This document shows, in pieces, positions 1-7,304 of a stretch of DNA of 9,419 nt. The translations under genes were made by a program, and so were the position numbers. Position 1 is the first letter of the stretch. Each line of letters starts with the position of its first letter. The stretch spans positions 1-9,419 of the forward strand of contig CAMCIE010000037.1 of the NCBI GenBank assembly GCA_945874815.1, read 5' to 3'. The DNA is from an uncultured Bacteroidales bacterium. Its GTDB lineage: Bacteria; Bacteroidota; Bacteroidia; Bacteroidales; UBA932. The notes beneath the pieces were generated by a model that worked only from the letters and a program-made list of their open reading frames with translations, had not been told where the DNA came from and searched no databases.

Positions 1-2120
1 ATGCCATCTCTGGCCAGCGATGCTATGTTCAGGCTGATTGGCAGGCCGCTCTGCTGCGTGCCCTCCAGGTCTCCGGGTCCCCTCATTTTCAAATCCTCTT
101 CCGCCAGGTCGAAACCGTTTTCGGTAGCGCACATGAGTTCAATCCTATGTTTCGACTCCTTGCTCAGCTTGTATCCTGTCATCAGCACGCAATAAGACTT
201 TTCGCTTCCGCGTCCGACCCTTCCTCGCAGCTGGTGCAGCTGGCTGAGTCCGAATCTTTCAGCACTTTCAATTACCATCACCGATGCGTTGGGAACATCA
301 ACCCCGACTTCGATTACCGACGTCGCCACCAGAATGTCCGCCCTGCCTGCGGCAAAGGCGTCCATGTTGAACTGTTTCACGTCATTGAGCTGTTTCCCAT
401 GAACGACGGCAGTCTTGTATTCGGGGAATGGAAAGTTGTTCATTATATCCTCTGCACCGGCTTCAAGGCTCTGATAATCAAGTTTTTCAGTCTCGTTTAT
501 CAACGGATATACCACAAAAATCTGCCTTCCGAGGGCTATCTGCTCCTTCATGAACCGGTAAAGCGCAGCCCTCTTTCCTTCAGTCGCATGTATGGTTTGA
601 ACCGGCTTTCTTCCCGGCGGCAGTTCGTCGATTACCGACACGTCGAGGTCTCCGTACAAAGTCATCGCCAGAGTACGCGGGATAGGTGTGGCTGTCATGA
701 CAAGTACATGGGGCGGGCATCCGCAACATGCTTTCTTCCAGAGTTTTGAGCGCTGTTCCACACCGAAGCGGTGCTGTTCATCCACAATTGCAAGCCCCAG
801 AGTCCTGAATATTACATTATCTTCAATCAGGGCATGCGTTCCCACGATAATTCCGATGCTGCCATCCTCAAGACCTGCATGGATCTCACGTCTTTCTGAG
901 GCTTTCGTGCTTCCGGTCAGAAGCGCCGCCCTAACACCTGTCGGAGCAAGGAATTTCCCGATATTCTTGAAATGCTGCTGCGCAAGGACTTCAGTAGGCG
1001 CCATGATGCATGCCTGGTAGCCGTTGCCCACTGCAATCAGGGCTGAAAGCACGGCAACCATCGTCTTTCCGCTTCCTACATCTCCTTGAAGGAGGCGGTT
1101 CATCTGATGCCCGCTCTTCATGTCGTCACGAATCTCGGTAATCACTCTTTTTTGGGCTCCGGTCAGAGGGAAGGGGAGTGCACTGTAACATTTGTTGAAT
1201 GCCTCTCCGACTTTCGGCATCCTTATTCCGACATCGTTGCGGCTGCGTATGTATTTCTGTTTCAGCAAAGAAAGCTGAAGGTAGAACAGTTCTTCGAATT
1301 TGAGCCGGTATCTCGCTTTTTCGAGAGCATCCTGACTTTGAGGAAAATGAATGTTCCTCAGGGCAAAATGGAGTGGGACGAGGCCGCATTGCCTGATCAG
1401 GTATTCCGGCATGCTTTCTTCTATGTAATTCATGCCTTTATCCATCGCCGCTTCCATTATGCGGTTCATCAGTTTGGCTGTCACTCCGGCGTTCTTCAGT
1501 CTTTCCGTGCTTGGATATACCCCTGTCATGGTGCAGCCTGCAGTGAATGAAACCGCCTTTGTCGATGGAGCCGTTGTTGTTGCCGTCGTCTGTTGTATGG
1601 CCGTTGCTGGTGCCGTCTGAGTGGCTGTCGCTGGTGCCGGATCGACTTCCGGATGGACCAGATTAACCCTTCCGTTGAATGCGGAGGGCTTTCCGAAAAA
1701 TATGAATTCCGACCCCGGCGTGAGTTTCTCATGCATCCATTTTATGCCTTTGAAAAACACCAGTTCCATCTCTCCGCTACCATCTCCGATCCATACGCTC
1801 ATTCGCTTTATAGTGTTGAACTTCAAATCTTTACTGTCTTTATTCTGCTCCTGGGCTGCAATGCCGGCAGCAGAGGCTGAAGAATTTGAGAAAAGCTCCG
1901 TTCTCAGTACGCGTGCCCGTATCTGGATATAGGCCATATCCGGCCTTGCATCAGCTATGCGGGTGAATGAAGTCCTGTCGATATAACGGAACGGATAGAA
2001 CCTGATCAGTTCACCTACTGTGCTGATCCCTAGTTCCTTAGTGAACAGTTCCGCCCTTTTGGGGCCGACTCCCGGAAGGAACTGAATATCCATATCCATA
2101 TCCAAACCGTACTGTGCCAT
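1..2120 (-). CDS. recG: ATP-dependent DNA helicase RecG (C-terminus cut by window edge)
   Basis: RecG is a superfamily 2 double-strand DNA translocase that rewinds and reverses stalled replication forks, migrates Holliday junctions and removes R-loops. I translated the minus strand by hand from 2120 to 3 and found 706 codons with no stop. The N-terminal wedge/OB region carries FLPGVGPKRAELF (residues 13-25) and a conserved RFYPFRYIDRT segment. The helicase core has Walker A GDVGSGKT (346-353), MAPTEVLAQQH, Walker B DEQH (447-450), TATPIPRTLA and the RecG-typical QLRGRVGRG. The gene leaves the window at NIASLARDG, so by family length roughly 40-60 residues are missing. The ATG at 2118-2120 is the first after an in-frame TAG. 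ATGs at codons 8 and 10 are alternatives that would give a normal leader. Two inserts are unusual: a Ser/Ala/Gln-rich stretch (about 78-98) and an Ala/Thr/Pro linker (161-187), both in the wedge region. It is transcribed divergently from pdxA. The family call is secure. Confidence 0.96.
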   Translation of the reverse strand, partial: MAQYGLDMDMDIQFLPGVGPKRAELFTKELGISTVGELIRFYPFRYIDRTSFTRIADARPDMAYIQIRARVLRTELFSNSSASAAGIAAQEQNKDSKDLKFNTIKRMSVWIGDGSGEMELVFFKGIKWMHEKLTPGSEFIFFGKPSAFNGRVNLVHPEVDPAPATATQTAPATAIQQTTATTTAPSTKAVSFTAGCTMTGVYPSTERLKNAGVTAKLMNRIMEAAMDKGMNYIEESMPEYLIRQCGLVPLHFALRNIHFPQSQDALEKARYRLKFEELFYLQLSLLKQKYIRSRNDVGIRMPKVGEAFNKCYSALPFPLTGAQKRVITEIRDDMKSGHQMNRLLQGDVGSGKTMVAVLSALIAVGNGYQACIMAPTEVLAQQHFKNIGKFLAPTGVRAALLTGSTKASERREIHAGLEDGSIGIIVGTHALIEDNVIFRTLGLAIVDEQHRFGVEQRSKLWKKACCGCPPHVLVMTATPIPRTLAMTLYGDLDVSVIDELPPGRKPVQTIHATEGKRAALYRFMKEQIALGRQIFVVYPLINETEKLDYQSLEAGAEDIMNNFPFPEYKTAVVHGKQLNDVKQFNMDAFAAGRADILVATSVIEVGVDVPNASVMVIESAERFGLSQLHQLRGRVGRGSEKSYCVLMTGYKLSKESKHRIELMCATENGFDLAEEDLKMRGPGDLEGTQQSGLPISLNIASLARDG
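2086..2103 (-). repeat. Three tandem copies of a 6-bp unit in the first codons of recG
   Basis: The plus strand reads ATATCC three times without interruption (GGATAT on the coding strand). It encodes the alternating Asp-Met stretch at residues 7-11 of RecG and supplies two extra in-frame ATG codons (8 and 10). Gain or loss of one unit would change the protein by two residues without a frameshift. Three units is short, so chance is possible. Confidence 0.6.
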
Positions 2121-2127
2121 ATCTCGG

Positions 2128-2159
2128 CAAATCTAATAACATTTCGCAAGTTTCGCAAG
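2128..2159 (-). promoter_or_regulatory. recG promoter (Bacteroidota -33/-7 type)
   Basis: On the minus strand the -7 box is TAGATTTG (2135 down to 2128), a full match to TAnnTTTG. It is preceded after exactly 20 bp by CTTG (2159 down to 2156), a 3 of 4 match to the -33 TTTG. The -7 box ends only 7 nt before the first recG ATG. Transcription would therefore start within a few bases of that codon, giving an almost leaderless mRNA unless translation begins at codon 8 or 10. Confidence 0.72.
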
Positions 2160-2175
2160 TTGTCCATTTGCGAAA
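2142..2175. repeat. Three-copy TTTCGCAA element between the recG and pdxA promoters
   Basis: TTTCGCAAG occurs twice in perfect tandem (2142-2150, 2151-2159). The inverse, TTTGCGAAA, lies at 2167-2175. The second direct copy and the inverted copy form an inverted repeat with 8-bp perfect arms (2151-2158 with 2168-2175). The middle copy contains the recG -33 box and the inverted copy contains the pdxA -33 box. The arrangement resembles an operator shared by two divergent promoters, but no regulator is identifiable from this window. It could also be only an extended -33 motif used by both promoters. Confidence 0.6.
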
Positions 2176-2198
2176 AATCAGAACACATTGTATATTTG
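2167..2198 (+). promoter_or_regulatory. pdxA-rnhA promoter (Bacteroidota -33/-7 type)
   Basis: TTTG at 2167-2170 is followed after 20 bp by TATATTTG at 2191-2198. Both boxes and the spacing match the Bacteroidota housekeeping consensus. The start site should lie near 2202-2206, giving a leader of about 60 nt to the pdxA ATG at 2266. That leader contains the palindrome at 2219-2238. Confidence 0.82.
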
Positions 2199-2218
2199 CA
2201 GGTCATTGAAACAGATAT

Positions 2219-2238
2219 GGAATTTCCCGGGAAATTCC
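2219..2238. promoter_or_regulatory. Perfect 20-bp palindrome in the pdxA leader
   Basis: GGAATTTCCCGGGAAATTCC is fully self-complementary and lies about 15-35 nt after the predicted pdxA start site, 27 bp before the ATG. As DNA it could bind a homodimeric regulator acting as a roadblock. As RNA it could form a stem of about 7 bp with a small CCCGGG-derived loop. No T-run follows, so it is not a classical terminator. The flanks (A/T-rich downstream) do not extend the symmetry. Its function is unknown. Confidence 0.65.
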
Positions 2239-2265
2239 TGAATAATAATATAATATTGTATAATT

Positions 2266-3348
2266 ATGCCAAGAAAATTAGTAGTTGGAATAACCCAGGG
2301 TGATGGGAACGGCATCGGATATGAAGTGATTATCAAGGCTTTGGCTGATGAAAGGATGCTCGATATCTGCACTCCGGTGATATATGGTTCGTCAAAGATT
2401 TTCGGATTCTATAAAAAACAGATCCACAATATCGACCAGATCAATACTAATGTGATCACATCTGCAAAGGATGTTCACAACAAGAGGGTGAATATTGTCA
2501 ACTGTCTCCCTGAAAACGTGTTTGTGGAGCCGGGACAGTCAACTCCGGAATCTGCCAAATCGGCAATGACTTCCCTGAAGGTGGCGGTTGAGGACATCCG
2601 CAACGGCTATATCGACGTTCTTGTGACCGCTCCGATCAACAAAAGGGCGATGGTCGAGGAAGGTTTCGGATACACTGGCCATACCGAATATCTTGAAAAG
2701 GAATTCGGCGTTGACGAGGTGGCTATGATTATGGTTTGTGACCGCCTGAAAGTTGGTGTCGTGACCGGACATGTGTCATTGAAAGATGTGCCTTCTCTTA
2801 TTACTAAAGAAAAGATTATCAGTAAGTTGCGTCTTATGACGGCTTCCCTGCGCAGGGACTTTGGCATAGATGCCCCAAAGATTGCAGTTCTTGGTCTGAA
2901 CCCGCATTGCGGTGACGGCGGCCTTCTCGGAGACGAGGAAAGGGAGATTATCCTTCCTGCCGTTCAGGAGGCTTGTACTGAGGGTATCCTTGCTTTCGGA
3001 CCTTATTCTCCGGACGGATTTTTCGGTCTTGGAAATTATTCGAAATATGATGCTGTCCTTGCAATGTACCACGATCAGGGTCTTACTCCTTTCAAAGCTC
3101 TTGCATTCGAAGATGGTGTCAATTATACGGCAGGACTTCCAATCGTAAGGACATCTCCAGACCATGGTACAGCCTATGAAATGGCAGGCCGCGACCTTGC
3201 TGATCCTCGTTCCATGATTGCTTCCATCTACACGGCAATCGACATTTTCAACAATCGTGAGAATTACGACGAACTTCAGCGTAACAAGATGAATATCAAG
3301 CTTCCGGACACAGAGATCAAACCTCGCGGAGGCAGAATCATCGAGTAG
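2266..3348 (+). CDS. pdxA: 4-hydroxythreonine-4-phosphate dehydrogenase PdxA
   Basis: PdxA oxidises 4-phosphohydroxy-L-threonine with NAD(P)+ in the deoxyxylulose-5-phosphate-dependent route to pyridoxal 5'-phosphate. The product, 3-amino-1-hydroxyacetone phosphate, is then used by PdxJ. It is cytosolic and needs a divalent metal. The 360-aa product has the family start VVGITQGDGNGIGYE (6-20), the conserved TAPINK (121-126), and all three metal-binding histidines in their usual settings: GHTEYL (H139), LNPHCGDGG (H214) and YHDQGLTPFK (H269). It also has the GLPIVRTSPDHGTA signature near the C-terminus. Length is typical of the Bacteroidota form, somewhat longer than the E. coli enzyme. The ATG at 2266 fits the conserved N-terminus and follows a very A/T-rich stretch rather than a Shine-Dalgarno site, as is common in this phylum. 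rnhA follows after 3 nt. No pdxJ is in view. Confidence 0.97.
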   Translation: MPRKLVVGITQGDGNGIGYEVIIKALADERMLDICTPVIYGSSKIFGFYKKQIHNIDQINTNVITSAKDVHNKRVNIVNCLPENVFVEPGQSTPESAKSAMTSLKVAVEDIRNGYIDVLVTAPINKRAMVEEGFGYTGHTEYLEKEFGVDEVAMIMVCDRLKVGVVTGHVSLKDVPSLITKEKIISKLRLMTASLRRDFGIDAPKIAVLGLNPHCGDGGLLGDEEREIILPAVQEACTEGILAFGPYSPDGFFGLGNYSKYDAVLAMYHDQGLTPFKALAFEDGVNYTAGLPIVRTSPDHGTAYEMAGRDLADPRSMIASIYTAIDIFNNRENYDELQRNKMNIKLPDTEIKPRGGRIIE

Positions 3349-3351
3349 GAA

Positions 3352-3861
3352 ATGGCGGAGAATGTCAGTGCGGGGGCATCAAAGGGTGCAAGGCCTCCGA
3401 TAGAGCTATATACCGACGGAGCTTCCAGCGGCAATCCGGGTCCGGGGGGATTCGGAGTGGTGCTCAAATGCATGGGCAAGAGGCTTGAGATTTCCGGTGG
3501 GTATTCGCTTACAACCAACAACCGGATGGAACTTCTTGCCGTAATCCGCGGGCTTGAGGCAATCAAGTGGAGAAATGCAGAGGTCCATGTATGGAGTGAT
3601 TCATCCTATGTGGTCAATGCCATCAACAAAGGCTGGCTTGAGAGCTGGAAAATGAAGGGCTTCGCCAAGGTGAAGAATCCTGATTTATGGAGCCGTCTGG
3701 TGCCGTTGCTTTCTTCTCACAGGGTGGCTTTCCATTGGATCAAAGGCCATGCGGGACATCCGGAAAATGAGCGCTGCGATGCTCTTGCCGTCGCTGCGGG
3801 TGCGGGTGCCGTTGCCGCCGGGAAAACCCTTCCGCCCGATCCCGGTTACCTCCCTGAATGA
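3352..3861 (+). CDS. rnhA: Ribonuclease HI
   Basis: RNase HI cuts the RNA strand of RNA:DNA hybrids, removing Okazaki primers and R-loops. The 169-aa protein has the complete catalytic set: D22 in ELYTDGASSGNPGPGG, E60 in TNNRMELLAVIRGLEA, D83 in WSDSSYV and D143 in ENERCDALA, plus the flexible-loop histidine H133 in KGHAGHPENERCD, which is nearly identical to the E. coli loop. It is the simple single-domain type, with no N-terminal hybrid-binding (viroplasmin-like) domain. About 17 extra residues precede the first beta-strand, and the C-terminus carries an Ala/Gly-rich stretch (146-157). No ATG, GTG or TTG lies between 3352 and the catalytic D22, so this start is effectively forced. It begins 3 nt after the pdxA stop and is probably translationally coupled. 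RecG, which also acts on R-loops, is encoded just across the divergent promoter. Confidence 0.97.
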   Translation: MAENVSAGASKGARPPIELYTDGASSGNPGPGGFGVVLKCMGKRLEISGGYSLTTNNRMELLAVIRGLEAIKWRNAEVHVWSDSSYVVNAINKGWLESWKMKGFAKVKNPDLWSRLVPLLSSHRVAFHWIKGHAGHPENERCDALAVAAGAGAVAAGKTLPPDPGYLPE

Positions 3862-3920
3862 TAATGTCCTTTCTTCCATCCTGTTCCATATAATCCGGAC
3901 CGGGGGGCGAGGAAGGTTGT

Positions 3921-3952
3921 TTTGGACGATTGATAAATTTTTAGTATTTTTG
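3921..3952 (+). promoter_or_regulatory. secA promoter (Bacteroidota -33/-7 type)
   Basis: TTTG at 3921-3924, 20 bp, then TATTTTTG at 3945-3952: both boxes fit the consensus perfectly. The start site should be about 3956-3959. This argues that the in-frame ATG at 3957, at or next to the start site, is not used, and that translation begins at 4014, giving a leader of about 55-58 nt. Confidence 0.83.
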
Positions 3953-3954
3953 CA

Positions 3955-3989
3955 GGTTGTGTGCGCTTTTATGTGCATGCAACCTTTTT
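3955..3989 (+). terminator. Hairpin plus T-run at the secA transcription start
   Basis: GGTTGTGTGC (3955-3964) can pair along its full length with GCATGCAACC (3975-3984) if two G-U wobbles are allowed. One more wobble and one C-G pair (3965-3966 with 3973-3974) leave a 6-nt loop. TTTTT follows directly (3985-3989). This is the layout of an intrinsic terminator, sitting 94 nt after the rnhA stop. Because it overlaps the predicted secA start site, a transcript arriving from rnhA would carry the whole stem, while one starting at the secA promoter may lack part of the left arm. It may therefore stop pdxA-rnhA transcripts while sparing secA, or act as a leader hairpin for secA. Confidence 0.55.
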
Positions 3990-4013
3990 CTGTTGAATAT
4001 AAATATAATAAAT

Positions 4014-7000
4014 ATGTCATTTACAGACGTTTTCAAAAAAATATTCGGTACCAAGGCAGACCGTGACATGAAGCAGCTCAAACCTATGTTGAACAAGGTT
4101 CTGGCTGCATATACAGACATTGATAAACTTTCGGATGATGAACTCAGGGCCAAGTGTGACAGCTTGAAGGCCGTTATCCGCGAACGCATTGCTTCAGACG
4201 AGGCTCGCATCGCAGCTATCCGTGAAGAACTTGAGACAGAAATACCTGTGGACAAGAAGGAAGCTCTTGCGACTGAATCGGACAAACTCGTCAAAAAAGT
4301 TGATGAAACCATAGAAACCGTTCTTGAGGAGATTCTTCCTGAGGCATTCGCCATCATGAAATCAACAGCCCGCCGATTCAAGGAGAATCCTCAGATCAGG
4401 GTGAAGGCAACAGACTTTGACCGTGACCTCAGTACTACAAAGGATTTTGTGACCATTGACGGTGATTATGCAATCTGGCAGAACCATTGGATGGCTGGTG
4501 GCAATGAGATTACCTGGGATATGGTTCACTATGATGTGCAGCTCATCGGAGGTATCGTCCTTCACCAGGGTAAGATTGCCGAAATGGCAACAGGAGAAGG
4601 AAAGACCCTTGTCGCAACTCTTCCGGTCTTCCTGAATGCACTTGCCGGAAAAGGTGTGCATGTAGTCACAGTCAACGACTACCTCTCCAAACGAGACTCA
4701 GAGTGGATGGGACCTCTTTATATGTTCCATGGTCTTTCAGTTGACTGTATCGACAAGCATCAGCCGAACAGCGAAGCCCGCCGCAAGGCTTATGCATGTG
4801 ACATCACCTTCGGTACCAACAACGAATTCGGTTTCGACTACCTTCGCGACAATATGGCGGTGTCAATGAAGGACCTGGTACAGCGCAAACACCATTTTGC
4901 AATTGTCGATGAGGTCGATTCAGTGCTCATAGATGATGCGCGTACCCCTCTGATTATCTCAGGACCTGTCCCACGCGGTGATGACCAGCAGTTCATGGAG
5001 TTCAAACCTTATGTGGAGAGACTCTACAACAGCCAGAAATCACTCGTTACATCCCTTCTGAATGAGGCTAAGAAACTCATTGCCGAAGGAAACGAGAAAG
5101 ATGGAGGAGTCCTGCTGTTCAGAGCATTCAAAGGATATCCTAAATACAAGCCTCTCATCAAGTTCCTCAGCGAACCGGGTATGAAGCAGCTTCTCCAGAA
5201 GGTGGAGAACTATTATATCCAGGATAATGAGAAGGAGATGCCTTTCATTACTGATGAGCTATATTTCGTCATCAACGAGAAACAGCATTCGGTAGATATG
5301 ACTGACAAGGGCCGCGACCTTATCACAGGAAATCTGTCAGACCCTAAATTCTTTATCCTTCCGGATGTGGGTGCTGCTATAGCCGAGGTTCAGAAGAATC
5401 TGGAGCTTACAGCTGAGGAGAAACAGGCGAAGAAGGACGAGATCATGGCTGACTTTGCCATCAAGTCTGAGCGCGTACATACTGTGAATCAGCTGCTTAA
5501 GGCTTATACAATGTTCGATAAGGACATTGACTATGTCATCTCCGAGGACGGAAAGATCAAGATTGTCGATGAGCAGACTGGTCGTATCATGGAAGGCCGC
5601 CGCTGGAGCGACGGTCTCCACCAGGCTGTCGAGGCTAAGGAAAATGTGAAGATCGAGGCTGCTACACAGACATTTGCAACCATCACCCTTCAGAACTATT
5701 TCCGTATGTACCATAAGCTTGCCGGTATGACAGGTACGGCTGAAACTGAGGCCGGAGAGTTCTGGTCCATCTACAAACTGGATGTTGTGGTCATTCCTAC
5801 AAACAGGCCTATCGCCCGTATTGATGCCAATGACCTTATATATAAGACCAAGAAGGCAAAGTTCGACGCTGTCATCAACAAGGTTGTTGAGCTGACTTCT
5901 CAGGGAAGGCCGGTGCTCGTGGGTACTACTGATGTCGAGACTTCTGAATTGCTCAGCCGTATGCTCAGGATGCGCGGCATCCAGCATCAGGTCCTCAATG
6001 CCAAGCAGCATGCCCGTGAGGCGGAAGTTGTTGCACATGCCGGTCAGAAGAGTACTGTGACCATTGCCACCAATATGGCAGGTCGTGGTACCGATATCAA
6101 GCTTTCTGATGAGGTCAAGGCAGCAGGTGGTCTCGCTATCATCGGTACGGAGCGTCATGACAGCCGCCGTGTGGACAGACAGCTTCGTGGTCGTGCAGGA
6201 CGTCAGGGTGACCCGGGTTCTTCTGTATTCTATGTGTCGCTGGAGGATAAGCTCATGCGTCTTTTCGGATCGGAGAGGATTGCTGGCGTGGTTGACAAGC
6301 TGGGTATGCAGGAGGATGAGGCTTTGGAGGCTCCAATGCTTTCAAGTTCAATAGAGAGGGCACAGAAGAAGGTGGAGGAGAACAACTTCGGTATCCGTAA
6401 GAGATTGCTTGAGTATGACGATGTCATGAACTCCCAGAGGGAGGTTGTATATACCAAGAGACGCAATGCACTTTCAGGTGAGAGGGTGGAGATTGATGTG
6501 ATGAATATGATGCAGGACACTGCTGAGATTCTTGCTGAGAAGGCTGAGGGCCTTGATTATGAGTCATTTTCAGAGACTGTGATGAGTGCTTTGTCTATCG
6601 ACCTTGGTTTCGATGAGGCATTCTTCGAGAAGGCGAATGCCAAGGATATGGCTGAGAAACTGTATGAGCACATTGCTCAGACCTACAAGAGGCGTATCGA
6701 TGCCATGGTAGTGAAGGCCTTTCCTATCATCAAGGAAGTGTATGAGAAGCAGGGTGCCATCTATCAGAATATCGCCATTCCTATTTCTGACGGACGTAAG
6801 ATGATGACTCTTTCGGTGAATCTCAAGAAGGCTTATGAGTCTGAGGGTAAGGAGATTGCAAGATCTCTGAGCAAGAGCATCACCCTTTACCAGATTGATG
6901 AGCACTGGAAGGAGCATTTGCGTGACATGGATGATTTGAAGCAGTCGGTTCAGAATGCCACTTATGAGCAGAAGGATCCGTTGCTTGTCTATAAGTTCGA

Positions 7001-7286
7001 GAGTTTCAACCTGTTCAGCAAGATGCTTGAAGACCTGAACAAGGATGTGCTTTCATTCCTGCTGAGGGCATTCATTCCTTTGCGTGATGCTTCTCAGGCT
7101 CAGGCTCCTGCACCGGTTCAGCGCAGACCTGACAATATGCAGACCAGCAGGACTGACCTTGTTACCAATTCAGGCGAGCCTAAGAGCAAGATGCCTGTGC
7201 ATGTTGACAAGACTGTCGGCCGAAATGATCCTTGCCCATGTGGCTCGGGTAAGAAGTACAAGAACTGCCACGGTAAAGGGCTTTAA
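4014..7286 (+). CDS. secA: Preprotein translocase ATPase SecA
   Basis: SecA is the ATPase motor that drives unfolded preproteins through SecYEG. The 1090-aa product has Walker A MATGEGKT (191-198), Walker B-like [19 protein letters not shown] (299-317), [10 protein letters not shown] (from 688), the arginine-finger region [15 protein letters not shown] (from 723), the helical scaffold and wing, and a C-terminal zinc motif with C1074, C1076, C1085 and H1086 (CxC-x8-CH). It is longer than the E. coli protein (901 aa). Much of the excess is a charged, helical-looking segment after the DEAD-like box (roughly 320-420) that includes Lys/Glu-rich stretches. This is usual for Bacteroidota SecA. An Ala/Gln/Pro-rich linker (about 1025-1040) precedes the zinc tail. 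[14 protein letters not shown] is the expected family N-terminus, so I start at 4014 and not at the in-frame ATG at 3957, which adds 19 atypical residues and coincides with the transcription start. A bactofilin follows after 18 nt. Confidence 0.98.
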   Translation: MSFTDVFKKIFGTKADRDMKQLKPMLNKVLAAYTDIDKLSDDELRAKCDSLKAVIRERIASDEARIAAIREELETEIPVDKKEALATESDKLVKKVDETIETVLEEILPEAFAIMKSTARRFKENPQIRVKATDFDRDLSTTKDFVTIDGDYAIWQNHWMAGGNEITWDMVHYDVQLIGGIVLHQGKIAEMATGEGKTLVATLPVFLNALAGKGVHVVTVNDYLSKRDSEWMGPLYMFHGLSVDCIDKHQPNSEARRKAYACDITFGTNNEFGFDYLRDNMAVSMKDLVQRKHHFAIVDEVDSVLIDDARTPLIISGPVPRGDDQQFMEFKPYVERLYNSQKSLVTSLLNEAKKLIAEGNEKDGGVLLFRAFKGYPKYKPLIKFLSEPGMKQLLQKVENYYIQDNEKEMPFITDELYFVINEKQHSVDMTDKGRDLITGNLSDPKFFILPDVGAAIAEVQKNLELTAEEKQAKKDEIMADFAIKSERVHTVNQLLKAYTMFDKDIDYVISEDGKIKIVDEQTGRIMEGRRWSDGLHQAVEAKENVKIEAATQTFATITLQNYFRMYHKLAGMTGTAETEAGEFWSIYKLDVVVIPTNRPIARIDANDLIYKTKKAKFDAVINKVVELTSQGRPVLVGTTDVETSELLSRMLRMRGIQHQVLNAKQHAREAEVVAHAGQKSTVTIATNMAGRGTDIKLSDEVKAAGGLAIIGTERHDSRRVDRQLRGRAGRQGDPGSSVFYVSLEDKLMRLFGSERIAGVVDKLGMQEDEALEAPMLSSSIERAQKKVEENNFGIRKRLLEYDDVMNSQREVVYTKRRNALSGERVEIDVMNMMQDTAEILAEKAEGLDYESFSETVMSALSIDLGFDEAFFEKANAKDMAEKLYEHIAQTYKRRIDAMVVKAFPIIKEVYEKQGAIYQNIAIPISDGRKMMTLSVNLKKAYESEGKEIARSLSKSITLYQIDEHWKEHLRDMDDLKQSVQNATYEQKDPLLVYKFESFNLFSKMLEDLNKDVLSFLLRAFIPLRDASQAQAPAPVQRRPDNMQTSRTDLVTNSGEPKSKMPVHVDKTVGRNDPCPCGSGKKYKNCHGKGL

Positions 7287-7304
7287 TAATTAAAGATAAA
7301 TTTT

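Noticed and set aside
147..1880. Several plus-strand open frames of 60-200 codons over the recG region
   Set aside because: They lie opposite a continuous RecG reading frame with all helicase motifs and show no recognisable domains. They are antisense shadows.
3862..3920. A second terminator just after rnhA
   Set aside because: Only 4-5 bp partial pairings such as TTCC with GGAA are visible, and no T-run follows a stable stem. The convincing hairpin is at 3955-3989.
3957..4013. N-terminal extension of SecA starting at the in-frame ATG at 3957
   Set aside because: The -7 box of a perfect promoter ends at 3952, so this ATG coincides with the transcription start, and the added 19 residues do not resemble SecA. 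The family N-terminus begins at 4014.
3749..4066. Plus-strand frame of 105 codons from within rnhA across the secA promoter
   Set aside because: It overlaps the end of rnhA in another frame, runs through the secA promoter and hairpin, and resembles no known protein.
5337..6158. Minus-strand open frame of 273 codons inside secA
   Set aside because: It is fully antisense to the conserved SecA motor domains and shows no recognisable domains. Its length is explained by codon bias of the sense gene.
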